Positions 17,372 through 26,034 of a DNA stretch of 64,000 nucleotides are shown in pieces. The DNA lies in assembly GCA_947040495.1 (NCBI GenBank), contig CAMRBQ010000005.1, positions 1-64,000 of the forward strand, in the 5' to 3' direction. Origin of the DNA: an uncultured Spirochaetia bacterium. GTDB taxonomy: Bacteria > Spirochaetota > Brachyspiria > Brachyspirales > Brachyspiraceae. The translations under genes and the position numbers were made by a program. Each line of letters begins with the position of its first letter. Positions within the stretch are counted from its first letter, which is position 1. Under the pieces are notes generated by a model, which worked only from the letters and a program-made list of their open reading frames with translations, was not told where the DNA came from and did no database searches.

Positions 17372-17854
17372 ATGGAAAAAAAGTATATAATTAAAAGTAA
17401 TTTAAGAGACATTGATTCCGTAATAAAAGAAATATCCTCTGATGTAAATATTTTTTTTGCTGCGGATGATTTAAGAGAATTCCTTTTGGGCATCTATGAA
17501 ATGACTGTTAATGCTGTAGAACATGGGAATTTTGATATCACATATGAGATGAAAAAAGAGTGGCTAAGAAATGATGTATATGAAGAAGAATTGTCAAACC
17601 TTATAAATAAATTAGGGCATAAGCAAGTATTTATAAAGCTAGAAATATATAAAAATATAATTACTATAAAAGTTAAAGATGAAGGCAAAGGCTTTAATAT
17701 ACAAGAGCAAATAAAAAAGCAGACAATGGATAATATATTAAGGGAAAGTGGTCGTGGTATTATAATAACAAAGCATTTTTTTGATGATGTTTGTTATAAT
17801 GAAAAAGGTAATGAAGTCACTATTACTAAAATATTGAAAAATAAATTAGATTGA
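17372..17854 (+). CDS. RsbW-like GHKL ATPase (serine kinase/anti-sigma type)
   Basis: A 160-residue stand-alone HATPase_c domain. N-box YEMTVNAVEHGN, G1 box DEGKGF and G2 box SGRGIIITKHF are present in order. This is the RsbW/SpoIIAB type: such proteins bind a sigma factor or phosphorylate an anti-anti-sigma (STAS) protein. No STAS or PP2C gene is adjacent. Instead the next gene, 39 bases on, is a Nudix-histidine kinase, suggesting a shared signalling operon. Confidence 0.85.
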   Translation: MEKKYIIKSNLRDIDSVIKEISSDVNIFFAADDLREFLLGIYEMTVNAVEHGNFDITYEMKKEWLRNDVYEEELSNLINKLGHKQVFIKLEIYKNIITIKVKDEGKGFNIQEQIKKQTMDNILRESGRGIIITKHFFDDVCYNEKGNEVTITKILKNKLD

Positions 17855-17893
17855 TTTTGATATGTACTCATAATATTATAAGGGTTATCTTTA

Positions 17894-19432
17894 ATGTCTG
17901 AAGCAAAAAAAAAACTTGTAAAAGCAAAATTTAGCCATAAAAAACCAAAACAAATACTTAAAACAAATTTTTCTTCATTAGAAAGATATGAAGTTGTAAA
18001 TTACTATAGCGATGATAGTGCATCCAAAAAATATAATTGTGATATTTTAATGCATAAAGGCTTTGATGCTGTCGGTATAGTTCCATATTTATATATTAAT
18101 AATGAACTACATGTACTTTTACTTTCAAATTTTAGAGCCCCTGCTTTTTTCCGTGAAGCTATGGATAAACCTTCAGAAATACCAAAAGAGATACTTGAGT
18201 TTATAGAAATACCGGCGGGTATTATAGATAAAGAAGATAGAGAAAATGAAACCAATATAGAAAATGTTGTAAAAAAATGTGCATCTAGAGAGTTATTCGA
18301 AGAATGTGGTTATGCCCTAAAGCCAAACATGATAGATATATTATATTCATATTATTATACAGCGCCGGGTATTATAGCGGAAAAAATATACATCACAACT
18401 TGCAATATCACAGGCAAAAGGCAAAAAGAAATAAAAACTGATGGCTCTGTTATGGAAGAAAATATGGAGACATTTATACTTCCAATTACTACAGCAATAG
18501 AATATATACAAAAAGGGATTATCAAAAATGCTGCTACAGAAATAGCCCTATCCCGATTATATTATAAACTTGTTGTAGAGAAAGAAATGTCTTATGCAAA
18601 GATTATTAGCAAAAGATTAAATATGCTTAATAATGTTATTGGTGATTTAAAAAAAGAAAGCGAATATTATAATAAGCTTATTAGAGAATTCCGTGCAACT
18701 ATTTCGCATGAACTAAAGCATCCATTTACAGAAATTATAAACTATCTAAATATTTTAAACAAAGATGATGTTTCTGAAGAGATTAGAAAAAAAAGTATGG
18801 ATGTTCTACAAAGTAGCATAAGAAAAATATATGACAATAATAGAAATTTACTAGAAATTTCTTTTGGTGCGGATAGGATACAACAGACAACAGAATGCTT
18901 TGATATTCATGATACTATACTCGATATAGTTAATCAGTATAGATTGGCCTACAAATATGATATAGATGTAAATATTGATATAGAAGAAAGATGTAAATAT
19001 CTCATAGGCTTTGAAGATAGATTTCGAATTATCTTAGAGGGAATATTATCAAATGCATTAAAATTCACAAAAAAAGGCTCTATAAATATTACAGTGAAAA
19101 TTATAGATTCGTCATCAATAGGAACTAGAAAAATAGACTTCATGCCCGACTTATTTAATTATCATGTGCTTGGAAATATAAAACCATATGAAATAGAGTT
19201 TATCATAAAAGATACAGGTGTTGGTATAAAATCTAGATTATTAAAAAAAATATTTATTCCATTTTATCAAACAGATTCTAGATTCACAAGAGAATATGGT
19301 GGCATGGGTATAGGCTTATCTGTTGTAAAGGATTTTATAGAATCTATGCAGGGCAGTATAAAAATAGATAGCTCTATCGGTGTTGGAACTACTGTTACAT
19401 TAAATGTTGCTTTTGGACTAAGAGAAGAATAA
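17894..19432 (+). CDS. Nudix domain-histidine kinase fusion
   Basis: A 512-residue soluble protein with two parts. Residues about 55-225 form a Nudix hydrolase domain close to ADP-ribose/UDP-sugar pyrophosphatases: EFIEIPAGIID, then REL.EECGY completes the Nudix box (residues 109-138, with about nine extra residues between Gly and REL), then YYYTAPGIIAEKIY. After a helical linker (about 225-262) comes a DHp domain with ISHELKHPF (His272) and an ATPase domain: GILSNALKFT, DTGVGI (from residue 440), GGMGIGLSVV. No transmembrane segment, so it would sense a cytoplasmic nucleotide. No response regulator is adjacent. It overlaps nothing and lies between the RsbW-like and SGNH genes. Architecture is seen directly; ligand and partner are unknown. 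Confidence 0.88.
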   Translation: MSEAKKKLVKAKFSHKKPKQILKTNFSSLERYEVVNYYSDDSASKKYNCDILMHKGFDAVGIVPYLYINNELHVLLLSNFRAPAFFREAMDKPSEIPKEILEFIEIPAGIIDKEDRENETNIENVVKKCASRELFEECGYALKPNMIDILYSYYYTAPGIIAEKIYITTCNITGKRQKEIKTDGSVMEENMETFILPITTAIEYIQKGIIKNAATEIALSRLYYKLVVEKEMSYAKIISKRLNMLNNVIGDLKKESEYYNKLIREFRATISHELKHPFTEIINYLNILNKDDVSEEIRKKSMDVLQSSIRKIYDNNRNLLEISFGADRIQQTTECFDIHDTILDIVNQYRLAYKYDIDVNIDIEERCKYLIGFEDRFRIILEGILSNALKFTKKGSINITVKIIDSSSIGTRKIDFMPDLFNYHVLGNIKPYEIEFIIKDTGVGIKSRLLKKIFIPFYQTDSRFTREYGGMGIGLSVVKDFIESMQGSIKIDSSIGVGTTVTLNVAFGLREE

Positions 19433-19452
19433 TTAAAAAATGGGACATAGTT

Positions 19453-20100
19453 ATGAAAAAAAGAATAGTATGTTTTGGAGATTCAAATACATGGGGGGTC
19501 GACCCAAAATCTAATAATAGATTTGATGAAAATATTAGATGGCCAACACTTATGGGGCAAAACCTTGGGTATAATTATATAATTGTAGAAGAAGGGCTTT
19601 GCGGACGTACTACTATATGGGATGATGATGTTAATAATATTTCTAGTGGTCGCTCATATATGAAAATATGTATAGATAGCTATTATCCTTTTGATATTAT
19701 GATTATTATGCTTGGAACAAATGATTTAAATTCTAGTTATTCTGTTAGTTCAGATGATATAGCAAAGTCTGCTTCTAGTTTGGCAATGGATGTACTTAAT
19801 CATGACTACTCATCTATAGAAAATTTTGAAATACCAAAAGTTCTTTTAGTTTCACCTATACATGCAGGAAGCCGTGTTTCTGATATTAAATTTGGCTATA
19901 CAATGTCTAGCGATGCTTGTGAAAAATCAAAGCAATTTGCCAAAGAGTATAAAAAATATGCAGATATTATAGGTGTAGATTTTTTAGATGCTGCTATATA
20001 TGCAAATCCAAGTATTGATGATCAGTTGCATATAGATAAAGAAGGACATTGGAATTTAGCAAAGGCTATGTCAGAAAAAGTAAAGCAAATTATAGGCTAG
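19453..20100 (+). CDS. SGNH/GDSL-family esterase
   Basis: A 215-residue cytoplasmic SGNH hydrolase of the arylesterase/acyltransferase type. Block I is CFGDSNTWG with Ser11, block III is MLGTND, and the C-terminal DDQLHIDKEGHW supplies Asp/His. The VEEGLCGRTT segment is shared with small bacterial arylesterases that also transacylate. It has no signal peptide. It starts 20 bases after the Nudix-kinase stop, so it is probably in that operon. Substrate unknown. Confidence 0.88.
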   Translation: MKKRIVCFGDSNTWGVDPKSNNRFDENIRWPTLMGQNLGYNYIIVEEGLCGRTTIWDDDVNNISSGRSYMKICIDSYYPFDIMIIMLGTNDLNSSYSVSSDDIAKSASSLAMDVLNHDYSSIENFEIPKVLLVSPIHAGSRVSDIKFGYTMSSDACEKSKQFAKEYKKYADIIGVDFLDAAIYANPSIDDQLHIDKEGHWNLAKAMSEKVKQIIG

Positions 20101-20183
20101 ATATATTATAAAGAATTGAGCTACTCTAAGTTTCTAATATTATATCTATAAAACAAGCATACAAAATAACATCAGAATAAATG

Positions 20184-20255
20184 AGCGGGCGAACGGAATC
20201 GAACCGTCATCTTTAGCTTGGAAGGCTAAGGTAAGAACCATTATACGACGCCCGC
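20184..20255 (-). tRNA. tRNA-Gly (anticodon UCC)
   Basis: A 72-base cloverleaf on the minus strand. The acceptor GCGGGCG pairs with CGCCCGC, the anticodon loop CTTCCAA carries TCC, and the T-loop is GTTCGATTC. CCA is not encoded. It has its own promoter upstream. Confidence 0.96.
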
Positions 20256-20276
20256 TAGTTGATTTCAACGTCTACT

Positions 20277-20304
20277 ATTATAATATTAATTTTAAAAATA
20301 GCAA
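20277..20304 (-). promoter_or_regulatory. Promoter of tRNA-Gly
   Basis: Minus-strand TTGCTA (20304-20299), a 16-base spacer and TATAAT (20282-20277), ending about 20 bases before the tRNA 5' end. Confidence 0.75.
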
Positions 20305-20394
20305 TATTCTTTATAGCAATCTCACATATTATAAACGACTACTTATTAAATTCATATTGCATTAAAAAATTTATAACTTAAGTTTATAGAGTAG

Positions 20395-20423
20395 TTGCAA
20401 CTATGCTGTTTATTAGATATAAT
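20395..20423 (+). promoter_or_regulatory. Promoter of htpG
   Basis: TTGCAA, a 17-base spacer and a perfect TATAAT, giving a leader of about 65 bases. I see no CIRCE element, so HrcA control is not indicated. Confidence 0.75.
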
Positions 20424-20496
20424 AATTGCCATTATTTATTACTTGAATCAAGGTAATTATAATAAATTTAATCTTAAAAAATTTGGAGAATAATAT

Positions 20497-22407
20497 ATGT
20501 CAGATAAAAACTCATATGTTTTTGAAGCACAAACAAAACAACTTCTCGATTTAATGATTCATTCTATCTATACGCATAAAGAAATATTTTTGCGTGAACT
20601 TATATCAAATGCATCAGATGCCCTTGATAAAGTTAGATTTAATTCTCTCACAGAGCCAGAAAAATATAAAGATGTAGAAGATTTATCTATCACTATATCT
20701 ATTGATGAAAGCAGTCGTACACTTACTATTTCAGACAATGGAATAGGTATGACAGAAGAGGAAGTAAAAAATAATATAGGTACTATCGCAAGAAGTGGGA
20801 CGAAAAAATTTCTTGAACAAATGAAATCACAAAAAAATAGTGATAATAATATTGATCTTATTGGTCAATTTGGTGTTGGATTTTATTCTGCTTTTATGGT
20901 TGCAGATGATATTATATTAGAAACAAAAAGCGAAGATAGTGATATAGGTATGCGTTTTGAAAGTAAAGGTGATGGCAACTATACATTAGAAAATATTGAG
21001 CGTACAACACGTGGTACAGATATTATATTAAAACTAAAACCAATAGCAGAAGATGATAGCGAAGACTATATAGATAGATATACAATTCAAAGATTGGTAA
21101 AAAAATATTCAGACTATGTACGCTTCCCAATAAAAATGGATATGCCAAAGCAAACAGAGCCTGATGAAAAACCTGATGATAAAAAAGATACTATAGAGTA
21201 TGAAACAAATACATTAAACTCACAAACTAGTATATGGCAAAAAAATAAAAATGATGTAACAACAGAAGAGTATAATGAATTTTACAAAATGCATTTTCAT
21301 GAATTTGAAGATGCAATAGAAATTATACATACAAAGACAGAAGGCATTATTGAATATACAGCATTGCTATTTATTCCAAGCCGTCCTCCATTTAATTTTA
21401 CTCAACCAGAATTTGAAAAGGGGCTCGATTTATATTCAAAAAATGTATTCATCATGAATAAATGTAAAGAGCTACTTCCAGACTATCTGCGTTTTGTAAA
21501 GGGACTTATTGATTCCCCAGATTTTTCTCTAAATATATCACGTGAAATTTTACAGCATACAAATGAACTCAAAAAAATATCAAGTAATATTGAAAAGAAA
21601 GTATTAGATATACTTGCTCTAATGCTAAAAAACAATAGAGAAAAGTATGAAAAATTCTATGGCGAGTTTGGCGAGTCGATAAAAATGGGTGTATACTCAG
21701 ATATGCAAGCAAAAGATAAATTAATAAATCTTGTATTATTTAAAACTTCTACTTCTGATGACAAATATATTAGCCTTACAGAATACAAAGATAGAATGAA
21801 GCCAGAGCAAGAGTTTATTTATTATGCTACAGGCGATGATGCCCAGTCGATAGAAAGACTCCCACATATGGAAGCAATTAAAGATAGTGGTTATGAAGTT
21901 TTGTATTTTACAGAGCGTGTTGATGAGTTTATGGCAAATAGTGCTAGGGAATTTGAAGGCAAAAAACTACGTTCTATTTCTCAAGGCGATATAAAACCAA
22001 AAGAAGAAGGTAAAGAAAAAACTACTGATGCCAATGTGACAGATGTACTAACAGCTATGAAAACTATACTTGGCGATAGTGTTTTTGATGTCAAAGAAAC
22101 AGATAGACTTAGAGATAGCGTTGTATGTTTTGTTTCAAAAGAAGATGGTATAACATTTAATATGGCAAAAGTTTTGAGCGAAAGTGGGAATAATATGTTT
22201 GGACTTAAAGCTGAAAAGATACTTGAAGTAAATACAACTCATCCATTATTTGAAAAAATTAAAAATGAGTTTGAATCCAATAAAGAATCCGAGATGTTTA
22301 AAGAATATACACATCTACTTTATGATGAGGCTTGTATAGTATTGGGTATGCCTATTGAAGACCCAAAGCTATTTACACAAAGACTATCAGCACTCATGCT
22401 TAAATAA
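20497..22407 (+). CDS. htpG: Hsp90-family chaperone HtpG
   Basis: A 636-residue bacterial Hsp90. The N-terminal GHKL ATPase has FLRELISNASDALDKVR, the DNGIGM motif and GQFGVGFYSAF. The middle domain has the catalytic SLNISREILQ segment, and the C-terminal dimerisation domain ends in LCLGMPI-like and LSALMLK sequence. It refolds client proteins with DnaK/DnaJ. A strong promoter and GGAGA ribosome site precede it. Full length for the family. Confidence 0.97.
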   Translation: MSDKNSYVFEAQTKQLLDLMIHSIYTHKEIFLRELISNASDALDKVRFNSLTEPEKYKDVEDLSITISIDESSRTLTISDNGIGMTEEEVKNNIGTIARSGTKKFLEQMKSQKNSDNNIDLIGQFGVGFYSAFMVADDIILETKSEDSDIGMRFESKGDGNYTLENIERTTRGTDIILKLKPIAEDDSEDYIDRYTIQRLVKKYSDYVRFPIKMDMPKQTEPDEKPDDKKDTIEYETNTLNSQTSIWQKNKNDVTTEEYNEFYKMHFHEFEDAIEIIHTKTEGIIEYTALLFIPSRPPFNFTQPEFEKGLDLYSKNVFIMNKCKELLPDYLRFVKGLIDSPDFSLNISREILQHTNELKKISSNIEKKVLDILALMLKNNREKYEKFYGEFGESIKMGVYSDMQAKDKLINLVLFKTSTSDDKYISLTEYKDRMKPEQEFIYYATGDDAQSIERLPHMEAIKDSGYEVLYFTERVDEFMANSAREFEGKKLRSISQGDIKPKEEGKEKTTDANVTDVLTAMKTILGDSVFDVKETDRLRDSVVCFVSKEDGITFNMAKVLSESGNNMFGLKAEKILEVNTTHPLFEKIKNEFESNKESEMFKEYTHLLYDEACIVLGMPIEDPKLFTQRLSALMLK

Positions 22408-22508
22408 ATAATTAATTTAATATTTAATGCCCCTTTATAATTTAAATTACTTTTGACATTTTTTATAAATCATCTGTTAATTAAATTAATAAGGGGTATT
22501 ATAATAAT

Positions 22509-23552
22509 ATGAGAAAATTTCCTTTTATATCTTTATCTATAATTTTACTTTTAATATTAATAAGCTATCAAGGCGGAGTTTTAAATTTTGCTACCAATAA
22601 TGTAAAAAATGTAGAAATCACTTCCGATAAAATTAATAGTAAAAATTCTATAAATAATTTATATGCTCAAAATCAAACTATAAATAATTCTAAATCAATT
22701 GTGTTTATGACAACAAATATAAATTCCAAATCACTTGTGGATTTATATGAGGCTTTAGATAGAGAAGCCAAAGGCAATGTTGCTATAAAATTACATATGG
22801 GCGAAGTTGGCAATAAAAATTATATATCGCCTAATCTTGTAAAGGATATTGCGCTTAAAGTAAATGGAACATTTGTTGATGCAAATACTTATTATGCCGG
22901 CGGTCGCTCTACAACAAAGCTGCATTTACAAACAGCAAAAGACCATGGCTTCACTTATGCAAAAATAGATATTCTTGATTCTAATGGCGAAATAAAACTT
23001 CCTATAAAAAATGGTAAGCATCTCAAAGAGGCAATAATAGGTGCCGGTTATATAGATTATGATTTTATTATATCTATTGCTCATTTCAAAGGGCATGCTA
23101 TGGCAGGATTTGGTGGCAGCTTAAAAAATCTTGCTATAGGCATGGCTTCGGGTATAAATGGCAAAGGGGCAATACATAAAAACCCAGGTGGTGGAAAATG
23201 GTCATCTCGTGGCAATGTTTTCCTCGAAAAAGTTGTAGAATATAATAAAGCTATAATGGATGATATTGGCGATAATATTATCTACATTAATGTACTTAAT
23301 AATTTATCTATCGACTGCGATTGTTCTTCTCGTGCAGCACATCCACAAATGAAAGATATTGGTATACTCGCCTCGACCGACCCTGTAGCATTAGAAAGAG
23401 CAAGTCTTGATTTAATTTATAAAGCACCTAGAAAAGATAGTATACATTTAATCAATAGAATAGAAGCAAAAAATGGTGCTTATATAATTGACTACGCACA
23501 ACAATTAGGGTTAGGCAGCAAAGAGTATGAACTGATAAATGTCAATAATTGA
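22509..23552 (+). CDS. DUF362-domain exported protein
   Basis: A 347-residue protein with an N-terminal hydrophobic signal or anchor (residues 5-22) and a low-complexity Asn-rich linker to about 65. A DUF362 domain follows: VAIKLHMGEVGN, STTKLHLQTAKDHG, IISIAHFKGHAMAGFGGSLKNLAIG, and a Cys pair in IDCDCSSRAAHP. Related proteins often carry Fe-S clusters, and this one keeps the Cys pair but no ferredoxin repeat. The end of the gene overlaps the start of the permease gene by 14 bases, so the two are likely a functional pair. Confidence 0.85.
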   Translation: MRKFPFISLSIILLLILISYQGGVLNFATNNVKNVEITSDKINSKNSINNLYAQNQTINNSKSIVFMTTNINSKSLVDLYEALDREAKGNVAIKLHMGEVGNKNYISPNLVKDIALKVNGTFVDANTYYAGGRSTTKLHLQTAKDHGFTYAKIDILDSNGEIKLPIKNGKHLKEAIIGAGYIDYDFIISIAHFKGHAMAGFGGSLKNLAIGMASGINGKGAIHKNPGGGKWSSRGNVFLEKVVEYNKAIMDDIGDNIIYINVLNNLSIDCDCSSRAAHPQMKDIGILASTDPVALERASLDLIYKAPRKDSIHLINRIEAKNGAYIIDYAQQLGLGSKEYELINVNN

Positions 23553-24453
23553 AGTCCTTGCTAGAGAGTCTTTATATCTTTGGCATTTTTTTAGCATTCA
23601 ATTCTTTCAAATAATATACTACTATATATTTGGTGTAATAATAGGCTCTGCTATATCTGTATTTATAAAAGATAAAATACATGCTCTGTTGTTAAATAAT
23701 AATATAGAAAATAAAATTTTTAATTTTTTTGGTATAATTTTTGCAAGTATAATTGGTATTATCTCCCCTCTTTGTATGTATGGCACAATCCCAATAGCAG
23801 CCTCATTTTCTCAAAAAGGTGTGAAGGATTATTTTATAGCCTCGTTTATGCTAAGCTCAATATTATTAAATCCACAGCTTATTATATATAGCCTGGCTCT
23901 TGGCAAAACTATTTTTATAATACGCATTATTTCATGCTTTGTATGTGGTATATTAGCAGGCATTATAATCATGTTATTTTATCCTAATAAGAATTTTTTT
24001 AATTTTAATTTATTTGAAAATAATACACAAAAAAATAAAGATAAAAATTATATAATTGCATTTTTAAAAAGTATTATAAGAAATATAGAATCTACTGGAT
24101 TATATTTTTTATTGGGTATTCTACTTTCAGCACTATTTCAGAGATATATTGATGCCGAAATATTTGCTTCTATTTTTGGAGGCAATCGTGGACTTGGTGT
24201 ACTTCTGGCTGCAAGTATTGGAGTTCCTATTTATATATGTGGAGGGGGTACTATACCATTACTCTTATCATGGCTCGAAGTTGGCATGAGTTATGGGGCG
24301 GCTACTTCATTTATGCTAACAGGGCCCGCAACAAAAATAACAAACTTAGGGGCATTAAAAATAATATTGGGTATAAAACATTTCAGTTTATATCTTATAT
24401 ATATATTTTTATTTTCTACTTTGAGTGGATTTATAATTAATATTATATTTTAA
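23539..24453 (+). CDS. Permease of the ArsP_1/YraQ (DUF318) type
   Basis: A 304-residue integral membrane protein with about eight hydrophobic segments. The two pseudo-repeats carry SPLCMYGTIPIAASF (usually PLCSCGxxP) and VPIYICGGGTIPL, and the C-terminal half has FMLTGPATKITNLG. Relatives include organoarsenical exporter ArsP. Loss of the second Cys in the first motif suggests a different substrate. Its start lies inside the DUF362 gene (14-base overlap), so it is translationally coupled. Confidence 0.78.
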   Translation: MSIIEVLARESLYLWHFFSIQFFQIIYYYIFGVIIGSAISVFIKDKIHALLLNNNIENKIFNFFGIIFASIIGIISPLCMYGTIPIAASFSQKGVKDYFIASFMLSSILLNPQLIIYSLALGKTIFIIRIISCFVCGILAGIIIMLFYPNKNFFNFNLFENNTQKNKDKNYIIAFLKSIIRNIESTGLYFLLGILLSALFQRYIDAEIFASIFGGNRGLGVLLAASIGVPIYICGGGTIPLLLSWLEVGMSYGAATSFMLTGPATKITNLGALKIILGIKHFSLYLIYIFLFSTLSGFIINIIF

Positions 24454-24483
24454 TGAGATTTATAATACAAAGAGGATTAAATA

Positions 24484-24807
24484 ATGGATGAACATATTTT
24501 AAATATATTATATCATTTTACTTCAGGATTTGGAGGAATGCATCGCAAAACTATTTTAGAATTAGCAAAAGAACATTTTCCAGATTTAGATGAGGAGATG
24601 CAAAATAATATTAGTATTTATCTAGTAAAAGCTAGAAAAGACATAACTAATTATTTTTTTGAAAGGTACAACTATAAAAATGATTCAGAAAATAGCGTAT
24701 TACAAAAAGATGGACTTGTATGGATAAAGCAAAATTACAGTTGGATGGACGAGGATAATATAAAATCTTCTGTTGGCGAGGGAATGTATTTTGGATGGCA
24801 TGGCTAA
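24484..24807 (+). CDS. Hypothetical protein (107 aa)
   Basis: A small soluble protein, helical in the first two thirds (LYHFTSGFGGMHRKTILELAKEHFPDL and a charged helix) and Trp/Met-rich at the end. No family recognised. GAGG lies 6-7 bases before the ATG, and it follows the permease gene at 30 bases, so it may belong to the same transcript. Confidence 0.65.
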   Translation: MDEHILNILYHFTSGFGGMHRKTILELAKEHFPDLDEEMQNNISIYLVKARKDITNYFFERYNYKNDSENSVLQKDGLVWIKQNYSWMDEDNIKSSVGEGMYFGWHG

Positions 24808-24947
24808 TAATTAAAATTGTCAAATGCTTTTTGTATTTTTATATATAGATAGTTTATCTTAGAATAATCATACTATCAAATATTTGATTTTTTATCTTAA
24901 AGCATATATCATTAGTATGTTTCAAAAATTACATAGGCAATTAAATT

Positions 24948-26009
24948 ATGAAAAATATAAAAGATTTAATAGATTTACTTATTGGCGAGTTTAATGATTG
25001 GAGACATAATTTTAGAGAAATAGGCTATGCCATAGTAATAGTGCTTTTGATAAATACATTTTTAGTTCAAAATTATCAAATCCCTACAGGTTCTATGATA
25101 CCAAATCTCATGCCTGGAGATAGACTATTTGCAAATAGATTTATGTTTGGTGTAAAAGTTCCATTTACAGATGGCCTTATTGGATGGAGATTACCAAAAA
25201 TAAAAGAGCCTGAGGTTGATGACCTTATAGTATTTAGAGCACCATCTTCTACATACAATGCATGCGAAAGGACAGCACCATATCATGTTCCAAGCACTTT
25301 GGTACAAATATTAAAATTGCCTGTATATATATTTGCACTTTCACCATTTGATTGGGATCCAAGGATACTATTTGCCGACAAGTTGGGTGATATACTAACT
25401 GGTGGAAAACAGATGACGGGTATACCAAGCATCATAGGATTAAAGACTGTAGACTTAGACCCAAGAAAAGAATATGTAAAGCGTATCATAGCAAAATCTG
25501 GTGATACTATTGAAATTAGAGAGCAGAAATTATATATGAATGGCAATTATATTGAAGATAAATACGGCTATTTTAAATATGGTGATAGGCAGCTCATTGC
25601 CCCAAGTACGGCAGGTGGTGAGCCTATTGATTTTTATGGCCCCGTTTACATCCCTAAAAAAGGTGATGTCATGGTATTCAAAAAATATGTTGACACTATC
25701 GACTATAGGGATAGAAGTGGATTTGATGTATTTATAAATGATAAACCTGCAAACTATGATGTTAAACTTTGGTACTGGATAAATATATATGAAGTTTATG
25801 CAAAAGATAACTCTGATGAGTTTATTTTTAATATAGAAGAGGATTATTATTTTTGTCTTGGTGATAATCGTGATGAAAGTTGCGATAGTAGAATGTGGGG
25901 GCTTGTTCCATATCATCTCATAAAAGGACAACCTAATATTGTATGGATGCAGGCAAAAAGAGATGCTAAGCTTGACAAAGGATTTTGGCATTATTTTTTC
26001 ATAAAATAG
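24948..26009 (+). CDS. lepB: Signal peptidase I
   Basis: A 353-residue membrane protease that cleaves signal peptides of exported proteins. One N-terminal transmembrane helix (about 26-41) is followed by box B PTGSM with nucleophile Ser49. The general-base Lys178 lies in EYVKRIIAKSGD, and box E reads LGDNRDESCDSRMWG. Between boxes B and D there is a long insertion (about 75-165) typical of spirochaetal and Gram-negative enzymes. The ribosome site is weak (AGG 12 bases upstream). Confidence 0.95.
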   Translation: MKNIKDLIDLLIGEFNDWRHNFREIGYAIVIVLLINTFLVQNYQIPTGSMIPNLMPGDRLFANRFMFGVKVPFTDGLIGWRLPKIKEPEVDDLIVFRAPSSTYNACERTAPYHVPSTLVQILKLPVYIFALSPFDWDPRILFADKLGDILTGGKQMTGIPSIIGLKTVDLDPRKEYVKRIIAKSGDTIEIREQKLYMNGNYIEDKYGYFKYGDRQLIAPSTAGGEPIDFYGPVYIPKKGDVMVFKKYVDTIDYRDRSGFDVFINDKPANYDVKLWYWINIYEVYAKDNSDEFIFNIEEDYYFCLGDNRDESCDSRMWGLVPYHLIKGQPNIVWMQAKRDAKLDKGFWHYFFIK

Positions 26010-26034
26010 CGCAAGGTTAAAACAAAACTATAAT

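Noticed and set aside
20256-20496. HrcA/CIRCE-type heat-shock operator upstream of htpG, and likewise upstream of dnaJ
   Set aside because: No TTAGCACTC-type inverted repeat is present in either region.
25530-25991. A 153-residue minus-strand frame inside lepB
   Set aside because: Antisense shadow of the signal peptidase gene, which has all catalytic motifs in the other frame.
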